From positions 1-7,556 of the forward strand of contig JAPUFZ010000216.1 of the NCBI GenBank assembly GCA_027293245.1: a DNA stretch of 7,556 nucleotides, given 5' to 3'. The translations under genes were made by a program, and so were the position numbers. Below, piece by piece: positions 1 to 6,743 of the stretch (its first letter is position 1; each line of letters starts with the position of its first letter). Source of the DNA: Gammaproteobacteria bacterium (lineage in GTDB: Bacteria > Pseudomonadota > Gammaproteobacteria > GCA-001735895). The notes beneath the pieces are model-generated. The model made no database searches. It was given only the letters and a program-made list of their open reading frames with translations, and had not been told where the DNA came from.

Positions 1-210
1 ATTTCGCGTCATCATTCAAAATTTGAACACCGACGTGGAAAATTCATTATTACCGATCAAAGTACTAACGGTACTTTCATTAAAACCATGGAGGGTCAGG
101 AGATATTCCTGCGTCGAGAAGAGTTTGCATTGTTTGGCTCGGGCTATATCAGCCTCGGTAAAGAGGTTGACCAAAGCGACCCCGATTTGATCCACTTTCT
201 GTGTGAGTAA
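1..210 (+). CDS. FHA-domain protein, C-terminal fragment (5' end outside window)
   Basis: The reading frame is open from the first base and ends at TAA 208-210, giving 69 residues of a longer protein. It starts with the FHA core SRHH (residues 2-5 of the fragment), followed by a short strand and DQSTNGTFI (19-27). These match the conserved SxxH and N-G positions that hold phosphothreonine in forkhead-associated domains. The rest, with FLRREE and FGSGYISLG, fits the last beta strands of the domain, so FHA is the C-terminal module. FHA domains bind phosphothreonine peptides in signalling proteins. In gammaproteobacteria this tail type is often attached to a class III adenylate/guanylate cyclase domain, but the N-terminal part is missing here, so the output domain is unknown. 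The FHA assignment is firm; the cyclase link is only a guess from family knowledge. The frame on the opposite strand (16-234) is treated as a shadow. Confidence 0.85.
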   Translation: MSRHHSKFEHRRGKFIITDQSTNGTFIKTMEGQEIFLRREEFALFGSGYISLGKEVDQSDPDLIHFLCE

Positions 211-404
211 GGGTAACTCCTGATCTGTTAACATCTCTATATGACTCCTTAGGGAATCTGCGGGTAAACCTTAGAAAAAACTGACTCTCTCCAGGCTGCA
301 GAGCATCGCTTTTATCTATTATTGATTCGGGCGCAGAAAATTAGAGTATCTGGACAATTTAATTTAATAGGCGCAAGGTTTGCAAATTTTCCTGATCGAT
401 AATT
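211..404. other. Intergenic region upstream of the ABC-class ATPase gene, no gene seen
   Basis: This is 194 bases between the FHA gene stop and the ATPase start. I see no coding frame, tRNA or clear terminator. The first 90 bases are mixed in composition, and the last 70 are A/T-rich (for example 356-370), as expected of a promoter region. No hexamer pair with good -35/-10 spacing stood out: TTGATT at 322-327 has no good -10 partner. An imperfect palindrome lies at 287-303 (CTCTCCAG-G-CTGCAGAG, 7 of 8 arm positions matching), and TTTGCAAA sits at 379-386. Either could be a protein-binding site, but both are short enough to be chance. Confidence 0.5.
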
Positions 405-2108
405 ATGCAGAATCTGAAAAACTTGTTAACTCAGATCGACGGGCAGGGGTATAAAGCCTATCGGCGCTTGCAGGGCGAATTTCAGTTTGATAAATTTCGT
501 CTGCATATTGATCACGTACAAGGTGATCCATTTGCCGAACCTTCGCGTTGCCGTGTCGTGTTGCCACTAACGGCCACTTCTTTACCATCCCATCTATACG
601 ACAATTCGATACGCCGCATAGCCCTGGAAGACTACCTGGGACGCCGTTTTGCGGCTGCAATAAAGTCGCTGGTCTGGGAGAAGCGGGGTTCAGGTCGTAG
701 CGGCGAGTTCAACATTGCAAGCTATGGTCAGCAGGTCTTGCGTCGTAGTACCGTGTTGATTCGAACCGCCTCGCTCGAAGTTCGATTTCAAATCGGGCTG
801 CCGGCAAATGATCGCAGGATCGACGCGGATCATGCGCAGATTATGTTGATTTCCAAACTACCTGGGTTAGTCGGCTCGGCTTTATTGGCGGCGGCGAACA
901 AGCTTGACCATGTCGAGCAACATGTCAACTGTATCGAAGATCAACAATATCTGCGTAGCCAACTGGCCCAACATAATCTCATCGCTTTTATCGCTGACGG
1001 TTCCAGCCTGGCACGTCGAAGCGGTGTCGATGACCGGGTACTGGAGGATTCTGTCAAACTCATGGCACCGGATTCGCTGGCCTGTGAATTGTCTCTCAAG
1101 CATAGTTCGGCGATACGGGGCCTGGCTTTTCCGGTTGGCATCAATTTAATTGTCGGTGGTGGATTCCACGGCAAATCGACCCTGTTACGCGCTATTGAGC
1201 AGGGAGTTTACGACCATATTCCAGGCGACGGCCGTGAACAGGTGGTCAGCGATCCCAGTTGTTTCAAACTACGCGCCGAAGATGGCCGCGCTATCGCAGG
1301 AGTCGATATCAGGCCTTTCATTCAAAATTTACCCAGGGCTGAGGACTGTGGATTCTTTACCACCAACAATGCCAGTGGTAGTAGCTCACAGGCCGCAGGT
1401 ATTATAGAGGCAATATCAGCCGGTTCAAAAACCCTGTTAATTGACGAGGATACCTCGGCGACTAATTTTCTGATACGCGATCGACGTATGCAATCGCTGG
1501 TACCCAAATCGAGCGAACCGATTACACCGCTATTACAAAGAATTCGCCAGCTGCAGGCCCAACAGGGAGTCTCGATCGTTATTGTCATGGGTGGTTCGGG
1601 AGATTATTTTTCGGTTGCAGATCGCGTGATTATGATGGATAGTTATTTACCCCGTGACAGGACGCAACTGGCACAGGAACTGGCAGACCAGGTTGCCGAA
1701 GCCGAGTTAGAGTATCCGGACACGTTTCAGCAAACGCCGAGAATCCCGCTGCCCGGCTGTCTGTCCTCACTCGGCAAGACTGGAAAACCGAGAATAAGAG
1801 CTTTTGGTACGCGCCTACTGCAATACGGTGAAGAAGAAGTTTCCCTGCAGTCACTGGAACAGCTGGTAGATACTGCACAGCTACTCTCGATTGGTTATTT
1901 GATTGATCATTTCCAGCAAAACGACGCAGCCCAGGAATATGGCCTCGTGTCGGCGCTGCGGCATGAAATTGAGCAACTCGAGCAACAGGGTTTTGATTTG
2001 ATTACCCCTTATCCGATGGGGAAACTGGCCCTGCCGCGATTGCAGGAACTGGTCGGCGTTGTCAATCGTATGCGCTTATTAAAATTGCGTCCGGGTGGGA
2101 CGAACTAA
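405..2108 (+). CDS. Predicted ATPase of the ABC class (COG3044 / ABC_ATPase family)
   Basis: This is a complete 567-residue soluble protein. An N-terminal region carries the family block HVQGDPFAEPSR (QGDPFA at 39-44). The nucleotide-binding core follows: Walker A GGGFHGKST (251-259), a signature-like NASGSSSQ (322-329), and Walker B TLLIDEDTSATNF (343-355), where the acidic residues are D347, E348 and D349. A C-terminal region with GKPRIRAFG and LEQLVD (about 457-490) completes the family layout. No membrane segment is visible, so it is not a transporter ATPase. The only well-studied relative I know is trypanosome MRB1590, an RNA-binding ABC-fold ATPase of kinetoplastid RNA editing; bacterial members have no established role, so RNA handling here is inference. 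ATG 405 is the first ATG after an in-frame TGA at 393-395, and the protein start fits the family, but no Shine-Dalgarno motif precedes it. Length is normal for the family. It is probably transcribed alone, since 95 bases separate it from acnA. Confidence 0.93.
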   Translation: MQNLKNLLTQIDGQGYKAYRRLQGEFQFDKFRLHIDHVQGDPFAEPSRCRVVLPLTATSLPSHLYDNSIRRIALEDYLGRRFAAAIKSLVWEKRGSGRSGEFNIASYGQQVLRRSTVLIRTASLEVRFQIGLPANDRRIDADHAQIMLISKLPGLVGSALLAAANKLDHVEQHVNCIEDQQYLRSQLAQHNLIAFIADGSSLARRSGVDDRVLEDSVKLMAPDSLACELSLKHSSAIRGLAFPVGINLIVGGGFHGKSTLLRAIEQGVYDHIPGDGREQVVSDPSCFKLRAEDGRAIAGVDIRPFIQNLPRAEDCGFFTTNNASGSSSQAAGIIEAISAGSKTLLIDEDTSATNFLIRDRRMQSLVPKSSEPITPLLQRIRQLQAQQGVSIVIVMGGSGDYFSVADRVIMMDSYLPRDRTQLAQELADQVAEAELEYPDTFQQTPRIPLPGCLSSLGKTGKPRIRAFGTRLLQYGEEEVSLQSLEQLVDTAQLLSIGYLIDHFQQNDAAQEYGLVSALRHEIEQLEQQGFDLITPYPMGKLALPRLQELVGVVNRMRLLKLRPGGTN

Positions 2109-2128
2109 TCAAAGCTGGTTAAATCATT

Positions 2129-2134
2129 TATACT
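2129..2134 (+). promoter_or_regulatory. Candidate -10 element of the acnA promoter
   Basis: TATACT matches the sigma-70 -10 consensus at 5 of 6 positions. It lies 69 bases before the acnA start, in the only intergenic space available. The expected -35 position (about 2105-2112) overlaps the ATPase stop codon and shows no good TTGACA match, so this promoter, if real, is weak or activator-dependent. The call rests on one hexamer and position only. Confidence 0.25.
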
Positions 2135-2164
2135 GACGGGCTTACTTACTCATTCTTAGCTATG

Positions 2165-2177
2165 GTTGCCTGGCAAC
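2165..2177. promoter_or_regulatory. Perfect palindrome GTTGCC-T-GGCAAC in the acnA leader
   Basis: Two 6-base arms (2165-2170 and 2172-2177) are exact reverse complements around a single T. In DNA this has the shape of a dimeric-repressor operator. In RNA it could fold as a 5-bp stem (GUUGC/GCAAC) with a CUG loop. It lies 26 bases before the acnA start codon and downstream of the candidate -10, so a bound protein could block elongation or a hairpin could affect the leader. I do not recognise the motif as a known regulator's site. Confidence 0.35.
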
Positions 2178-2203
2178 AGGTCAGTTAATGCCGGAGAAAC
2201 TCC

Positions 2204-4846
2204 ATGAAAACAGGAAATAATAGCCTCGATACCCTGGATTCACTACAGGTACTCGATCAGAAATTTTACTATTTCAACTTAAACCGACTCTCGAAACACG
2301 GCTGGGGTGACATACAACGGTTGCCATATTCGCTCAAAGTGTTGCTCGAAAATATACTTCGTTTTGAAACCGGTGGCGAAGATGCCCGGGGAGATATCGA
2401 AGCCCTGGTTAAATGGGTCTCGGAACGCAGTTCCGATCGTGAAATTGCCTTCAGGCCAACACGGGTATTAATGCAGGATTTCACCGGTGTGCCGGCGGTT
2501 GTTGACCTTGCCGCAATGCGTGATGCGGTTGCCAGCGCTGGCGGCAACCCCGATGTGATCAACCCTCAAATACCCGTCGACCTGGTCATCGACCATTCGG
2601 TCATGGTAGATCAATATGCTACCGCGAAAGCGTTTAGCGCCAATGTAGCGCTTGAAGTGGTGCGTAACGATGAGCGCTATCGATTTTTACGCTGGGGTTC
2701 GGAGGCGTTCCAGCAATTTCGCGTGGTGCCACCGGGGACCGGCATCTGTCACCAGGTTAATCTGGAATACCTGGCCAGGGTAGTGTGGCATGCAAAGCTG
2801 GAAGCCAAAAACTATGCCTTTCCTGATTCGCTGGTGGGCACCGATTCTCATACTACGATGATTAATGCACTTGGAGTACTGGGCTGGGGTGTCGGTGGTA
2901 TCGAGGCCGAGGCTGCGATGTTAGGCCAGCCTATTTCAATGCTGATTCCCGAGGTGGTTGGATTCAATTTTACCGGCCAGATGCGCGAAGGCATTACCGC
3001 AACGGACCTGGTTTTGACGGTTACACAGCAATTACGTGCGCACGGTGTGGTTGGAAAATTTGTCGAATTTTACGGAGAAGGGCTGGCGCAACTACCGCTG
3101 GCCGATCGGGCAACACTGGCAAACATGGCACCCGAATACGGTGCCACCTGCGGATTTTTTCCGGTTGACAGGGAAACCATTCGTTATCTGAGCCTTACCG
3201 GGCGCGACCAGGCGACACTGTCACTGGTCGAAGCCTATAGTAAAGCCCAGGGTATGTGGCATGATGCCGATGCACCGGACCCTGTGTTCAGTAGCTCGCT
3301 GACACTGGATCTGTCGACCGTAGAAGCGTCGTTAGCCGGGCCAAAACGGCCGCAGGACCGGGTTGCTCTTTCCAGTGTCAAGCAGGTAACCCAGTCGTTA
3401 CTGGCAGACGAAGGGGCCACCGGCGACTCGTTATCCGGAGATTTGAAAAATGGCGACGTGGTGATCGCGGCGATTACCTCCTGTACCAATACTTCAAACC
3501 CGAGGGTAATGCTCGCGGCAGGTCTACTCGCACGCAATGCGCGGCGAGCGGGGTTGATGACCAAACCATGGGTTAAGACTTCGCTGGCCCCTGGCTCCAA
3601 GGTCGTCACCGAGTACCTGAACGCGGCCGGATTGCAACAGGAACTTGACGCTATCGGTTTTAACCTGGTCGGTTATGGATGCACCACCTGTATTGGTAAC
3701 TCGGGACCATTGCCGGAGAAAATTGAAAAATCGATTTTGGATAATCAACTCACGGTGGCCAGCGTGTTATCTGGAAACCGGAATTTTGAAGGTCGTATTC
3801 ATGCCCATACCAAGGCTAACTGGCTCGCTTCACCGCCGCTGGTTGTCGCCTATGCTCTCGCCGGCAGCACTTGCATTGATTTGAGCAGTGAACCAATAGG
3901 ACAGGGAAACGATGGAAAACCGGTTTACCTGCGCGATATATGGCCCAGCAATCAGGAGATCGCTGACGAAGTAATGAAAGTCACTGAATCGATGTTCAAC
4001 GAACAATATGCCGATGTATTTAGTGGCGATGAAAACTGGAAAAATATTCAGGTCGACAGTTCCCTGACCTACGCCTGGGATTCAAAGTCTACCTATATTC
4101 GGAATCCGCCGTATTTTAGCCTCGACAATAGCCGGCAATTATCGCCAATCATGAATGCTCGAATTTTGGTTTTGCTCGGCGATTCAATCACTACCGATCA
4201 TATATCACCCGCAGGCCAGATCGCCGCGAATAGCCCCGCAGGTGAGTACCTGCAGGAAAACGGTGTGCGGGTGTCGGAGTTTAACTCTTACGGTTCGAGA
4301 CGCGGTAACCACGAAGTGATGATGCGGGGCACCTTCGCAAATATACGCATCAAGAACGAGATGACGCCGGAAAGTGAAGGTGGCGTAACGGTTCATTACC
4401 CTGGAAAGGAAACGATGAGTATTTACCAGGCGGCGATGCGTTATGTGCAGCAGGCGGTACCCCTGGTGGTGATTGCCGGTAAGGAATATGGAACAGGGTC
4501 GAGTCGTGACTGGGCAGCAAAAGGTACCCGCCTGTTGGGGGTAAAGGCTGTCATAGTCGAAAGTTTTGAACGCATCCACCGGTCTAATTTGATCGGCATG
4601 GGGGTTTTGCCACTGCAGTTTATCGACGGTTTTGACCGTAAACGACTCAATTTGACGGGTGAGGAATTGATCAGTATTAGTGGTATGGAGCAGGGTCTGG
4701 TAACCGGGCAAAAGCTGAATCTAACAGTGAAGCATAAAAACGGTTCCGAGTTGTCGGTTGAAGTCCTGTGCCGGATTGATACCAATGATGAATTGGCCTA
4801 CTACCTGGCCGGCGGTATCTTGCAACATGTACTGAATAATGGTTAA
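2204..4846 (+). CDS. acnA: Aconitate hydratase A (aconitase)
   Basis: Aconitase interconverts citrate and isocitrate via cis-aconitate in the TCA cycle, in the cytosol, using a [4Fe-4S] cluster. The 880-residue length is close to E. coli AcnA (about 890). Visible motifs in order are DSHTT (214-218), SCTNT with cluster ligand C427, GCTTC with ligands C493 and C496, GDSITTDHISPAG (659-671), and the swivel-domain GTGSSRDWAAKG (763-774) followed by SFERIHRSNL (787-796). The 66- and 3-residue cysteine spacings match E. coli AcnA. The N-terminus (LDSLQVLDQKFYYF, then RLPYSLKVLLENILR) is AcnA-like rather than AcnD or AcnB. The start is supported by GGAG at 2193-2196, seven bases before ATG. The gene is intact with no missing catalytic residue. 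The DUF1840 gene follows after 30 bases, suggesting co-transcription. Related aconitases can bind mRNA when the cluster is lost; nothing in this sequence tests that. Confidence 0.97.
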   Translation: MKTGNNSLDTLDSLQVLDQKFYYFNLNRLSKHGWGDIQRLPYSLKVLLENILRFETGGEDARGDIEALVKWVSERSSDREIAFRPTRVLMQDFTGVPAVVDLAAMRDAVASAGGNPDVINPQIPVDLVIDHSVMVDQYATAKAFSANVALEVVRNDERYRFLRWGSEAFQQFRVVPPGTGICHQVNLEYLARVVWHAKLEAKNYAFPDSLVGTDSHTTMINALGVLGWGVGGIEAEAAMLGQPISMLIPEVVGFNFTGQMREGITATDLVLTVTQQLRAHGVVGKFVEFYGEGLAQLPLADRATLANMAPEYGATCGFFPVDRETIRYLSLTGRDQATLSLVEAYSKAQGMWHDADAPDPVFSSSLTLDLSTVEASLAGPKRPQDRVALSSVKQVTQSLLADEGATGDSLSGDLKNGDVVIAAITSCTNTSNPRVMLAAGLLARNARRAGLMTKPWVKTSLAPGSKVVTEYLNAAGLQQELDAIGFNLVGYGCTTCIGNSGPLPEKIEKSILDNQLTVASVLSGNRNFEGRIHAHTKANWLASPPLVVAYALAGSTCIDLSSEPIGQGNDGKPVYLRDIWPSNQEIADEVMKVTESMFNEQYADVFSGDENWKNIQVDSSLTYAWDSKSTYIRNPPYFSLDNSRQLSPIMNARILVLLGDSITTDHISPAGQIAANSPAGEYLQENGVRVSEFNSYGSRRGNHEVMMRGTFANIRIKNEMTPESEGGVTVHYPGKETMSIYQAAMRYVQQAVPLVVIAGKEYGTGSSRDWAAKGTRLLGVKAVIVESFERIHRSNLIGMGVLPLQFIDGFDRKRLNLTGEELISISGMEQGLVTGQKLNLTVKHKNGSELSVEVLCRIDTNDELAYYLAGGILQHVLNNG

Positions 4847-4876
4847 ACATTAACTAACACCAGTGAGAGCGTTCAA

Positions 4877-5176
4877 ATGTTGATTACCTTTAAGACAAAA
4901 TCCTATGCCAACATCATGATGTTTGGCGAAGTCGCCCTGAAGTTGCTGAAGATGATGGACTACGGGGTCTCGGTCCCCGGCGGGATAATCGCTGAAGACG
5001 TGCCGCAGGCATTGAGCAATTTGCAACGCCAGCTTGAATCAGTCATAGATGTCGTCGAGCCCACGGCTGACGAGGAAGACGATCAACCAGCGGTGAGTCT
5101 GCATACCCGGGCTCTGCCACTGATCGAGCTACTGCAGTCGGCAGTAGCAGATCAAAATAACGTACGTTGGGAATAG
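4877..5176 (+). CDS. DUF1840 domain-containing protein
   Basis: This is a complete 99-residue cytosolic protein of unknown function. The N-terminal half (MLITFKTKSYANIMMFG, then LKLLKMM, then VPGGIIAEDVPQAL, residues 1-46) is the characteristic block of the DUF1840 family (PF08895), found in beta- and gammaproteobacteria. A probable helix (about 45-60) leads to an acidic linker EADEEDD-like stretch (64-69 is ADEEDD) and a C-terminal helix ending VRWE, also typical of the family. No membrane segment, signal peptide or metal motif is visible. GTGAGAG at 4863-4869 gives a plausible ribosome site seven bases before ATG 4877. It lies 30 bases after acnA with no terminator visible between, so it is probably the second gene of that transcript. 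Its stop is only 12 bases from the stop of the converging deacetylase gene. I assign the family from memory of its pattern; no function is known to me. Confidence 0.85.
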   Translation: MLITFKTKSYANIMMFGEVALKLLKMMDYGVSVPGGIIAEDVPQALSNLQRQLESVIDVVEPTADEEDDQPAVSLHTRALPLIELLQSAVADQNNVRWE

Positions 5177-5188
5177 AATTTTCGAGCT

Positions 5189-6142
5189 TTAGCCCGCTTT
5201 GATCATGGCATCGACCACTGCGGTCCAGGCCCGGGCTATGTTGTCGTGATTGTAGCCTCCGCCGCCCATCGCCAGCATTCTTCCCTCGCAATAAAGATCG
5301 GCCAGTTGACACAGGCGTTTGGCTGCATAAGCATGCGAGGCAGGACTGAATGCCATGTTGGTTATTGGATCGCCCTCGATACTATCGGCGCCGCATTGCA
5401 GCATTATAAACTCGGGTTCATTTTTTTTTAAATAATCTTCTATCTGGGGCCAGACCGACTGGAAAACCGCATCGTCAGAAAATGGTGGAACAGGAATATT
5501 CAGTTTAGTACCAACTGCCTCGCCTTTGCCCGTTTCCTCTGCAAAACCGGTTCCAGGGTACAGTGTGCGGCCATCCTGATGTATATCGGCAAACAGCAAA
5601 TCAGGATCATCTTCGAAGCTGTAAAAAACGCCATCGCCATGGTGAGCATCAATATCGATATAGGCCACGCGTTTGATACCGTACTGGTGGCGAAGATATT
5701 CGATGGCGATGCCACAATCGTTAAAAACACAAAACCCTGCGGCGACATGTCGGCGCGCGTGGTGTAGGCCCGCGATAGGCGAAAAAGCACGGCGATATTG
5801 TTTCGACATGATGCGGTCGATCGCATCGGTGACAGAACCGGCAACATTACTCGCGGCTTCGTACATGCCGACAAATGAGGGTGTGTCGCCCCCATCGAGA
5901 TAACCAGTACCAAACTTTGAATAATCCCGTACTTTTTCGATATAGTCGCTGGTGTGGAATAATTCGATCAAGTCCGGAGTAGCCTTGACCGGTTCCTGTA
6001 TATCTAACGACTTGTCTAATCCCTGGCGAATCACTTCGGCCTTGAAAACATCGTGTCGCTGGGGCCCGAATGGGTGGCCGTCCTTGAAACCATAGTCGGC
6101 CAGCGGCTGACCCAGATAAACACAGGTATTTTTTACTGTCAT
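5189..6142 (-). CDS. Histone deacetylase family protein (AcuC/HDAC-like zinc amidohydrolase)
   Basis: This complete 317-residue protein has the arginase/deacetylase fold, and members remove acetyl or related acyl groups from lysines or polyamines. All active-site landmarks are present: GLHHA with the histidine pair H127-H128, GFCVFND (136-142), YIDIDAHHGDG with zinc ligands D165 and H167 (161-171), QCGADSIEGDP with zinc ligand D253 (249-259), and GGGGY with the transition-state tyrosine Y297. It should therefore be catalytically active and cytosolic. Substrate is unknown: acetoin-utilisation AcuC, acetylpolyamine hydrolases and lysine deacetylases share these motifs. ATG 6142 is the first start after an in-frame stop; GGAA lies about eight bases upstream as a weak ribosome site. 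The zinc-ribbon membrane gene lies 52 bases upstream on the same strand, so an operon is possible. The coding strand contains a run of nine A at codons 238-241 (window 5421-5429). Confidence 0.93.
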   Translation of the reverse strand: MTVKNTCVYLGQPLADYGFKDGHPFGPQRHDVFKAEVIRQGLDKSLDIQEPVKATPDLIELFHTSDYIEKVRDYSKFGTGYLDGGDTPSFVGMYEAASNVAGSVTDAIDRIMSKQYRRAFSPIAGLHHARRHVAAGFCVFNDCGIAIEYLRHQYGIKRVAYIDIDAHHGDGVFYSFEDDPDLLFADIHQDGRTLYPGTGFAEETGKGEAVGTKLNIPVPPFSDDAVFQSVWPQIEDYLKKNEPEFIMLQCGADSIEGDPITNMAFSPASHAYAAKRLCQLADLYCEGRMLAMGGGGYNHDNIARAWTAVVDAMIKAG

Positions 6143-6194
6143 GTCAGTGGTTCCAGGTCATATGTTCGGTCATTAGCTCATCGGTTCACTGGAA

Positions 6195-6590
6195 TTACTC
6201 AATCACCCATCGATGATCGCATTTTTCACACCTTGCATAAATAGGCGGCGCACCGGCTGTTACGTCAAACAACCCATAAGAGCTACAATTTTTGCAGGTA
6301 GCGGCGCTGGCACACTCCTGCGCCTGGAAAAATCTCGACCAGAATCGCCGAAACAGCTCGATAATCGCTATCCCATTGATATAAAGCACAATAAGGGTGA
6401 TGATTAATACGACGCTGGAAGATCTAAATCCAACGAGTTCGAGAATAGTCAGGAATAAAAAACCAGCCATCAAACAACTGATTAGCCAGGCAAAACTATA
6501 ATAAAGCTGCCTTTCATGCCAACGATTGAATCGTATTTTTTGCATTTCTGAGTTGCTTGTGCTTCCTCCATTCAGTATAAGCCCTGGCAT
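6195..6590 (-). CDS. Small membrane protein, two TM helices plus C-terminal zinc ribbon, function unknown
   Basis: This is 131 residues from the first ATG, or 116 if M16 (ATG at 6545) is used. Two hydrophobic segments (about 31-54 and 58-80) are separated by a tight GFRSS turn, so both ends should be on the same side, probably the cytoplasm given the basic RRFWSRFF after the second helix. The C-terminus has CKNC (99-102) and CEKC (121-124), 18 residues apart, a standard zinc-ribbon pair, plus a lone C93. The start is uncertain. GGAGGAAG (6562-6569, read on the minus strand) is a strong ribosome site but lies 16 bases before M16, and the site nearest the upstream ATG is 21 bases away. The conserved-looking part begins at M16 (MQKIRFNRWHERQLYYSFAW), which favours the shorter form. 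It lies 52 bases upstream of the deacetylase gene. I do not recognise a named family; function is unknown. Confidence 0.7.
   Translation of the reverse strand: MPGLILNGGSTSNSEMQKIRFNRWHERQLYYSFAWLISCLMAGFLFLTILELVGFRSSSVVLIITLIVLYINGIAIIELFRRFWSRFFQAQECASAATCKNCSSYGLFDVTAGAPPIYARCEKCDHRWVIE
6562..6569 (-). promoter_or_regulatory. Strong Shine-Dalgarno-like GGAGGAAG inside the zinc-ribbon frame
   Basis: Read on the minus strand this is GGAGGAAG, the best ribosome-site match in the window. It falls within the extended reading frame (codons 8-10 from ATG 6590), which argues that translation really begins downstream at M16. The 16-base spacing to that ATG is longer than usual, and no other start codon lies between. 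Confidence 0.3.
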
Positions 6591-6743
6591 GGGTAATTAA
6601 AACGAATTCGTCTCCTGTTCATTCCCTATATTTCCGCAAAATCTGCCTGCGGTACTACTGTTCCAACCTGTTCGATAGTGTATTACATGCAACTTACGGA
6701 GTGAAACTTCGCTAATGATTTCGGCTAATAACGAGAGGTAACT
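6591..6743. promoter_or_regulatory. Divergent intergenic region with short repeats and a palindrome
   Basis: These 153 bases separate the minus-strand zinc-ribbon/deacetylase pair from the plus-strand MGGRGSG gene, so promoters for both directions should lie here. It holds a perfect 10-base palindrome ACGAATTCGT (6602-6611). CTGTTC occurs three times (6615-6620, 6658-6663 and 6668-6673), the last two exactly 10 bases apart. A near-direct repeat, TTCGCTAAT (6708-6716) and TTCGGCTAAT (6720-6729), sits just before the ribosome site of the MGGRGSG gene. No hexamer pair fits a consensus sigma-70 promoter well in either direction. The repeats are short, and each could be chance. Confidence 0.35.

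Noticed and set aside
1322..1878. Minus-strand frames inside the ABC-class ATPase gene
   Set aside because: They overlap the conserved Walker B region on the coding strand and show no family motifs.
3235..4785. Several long minus-strand open frames inside acnA (for example 4205-4711, 168 residues)
   Set aside because: They lie wholly inside a clearly conserved aconitase gene, lack recognisable domains and have compositions expected of antisense shadows.
2204..4846. AcnD (2-methylisocitrate dehydratase) as the identity of the aconitase
   Set aside because: The N-terminus and overall motifs are AcnA-like, length is near 890, and no prpB, prpC or prpF gene is present.
5177..5188. Bidirectional terminator between the converging DUF1840 and deacetylase genes
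   Set aside because: The 12 bases and their flanks show no stem longer than about three pairs.
5500..5913. 137-residue minus-strand frame overlapping the deacetylase in another frame
   Set aside because: The deacetylase frame has every active-site motif, so this is an out-of-frame shadow.
6655..6675. LexA-type SOS box in the CTGTTC repeats
   Set aside because: The hexamers are direct repeats; the CTGT-N8-ACAG inverted arrangement is absent.
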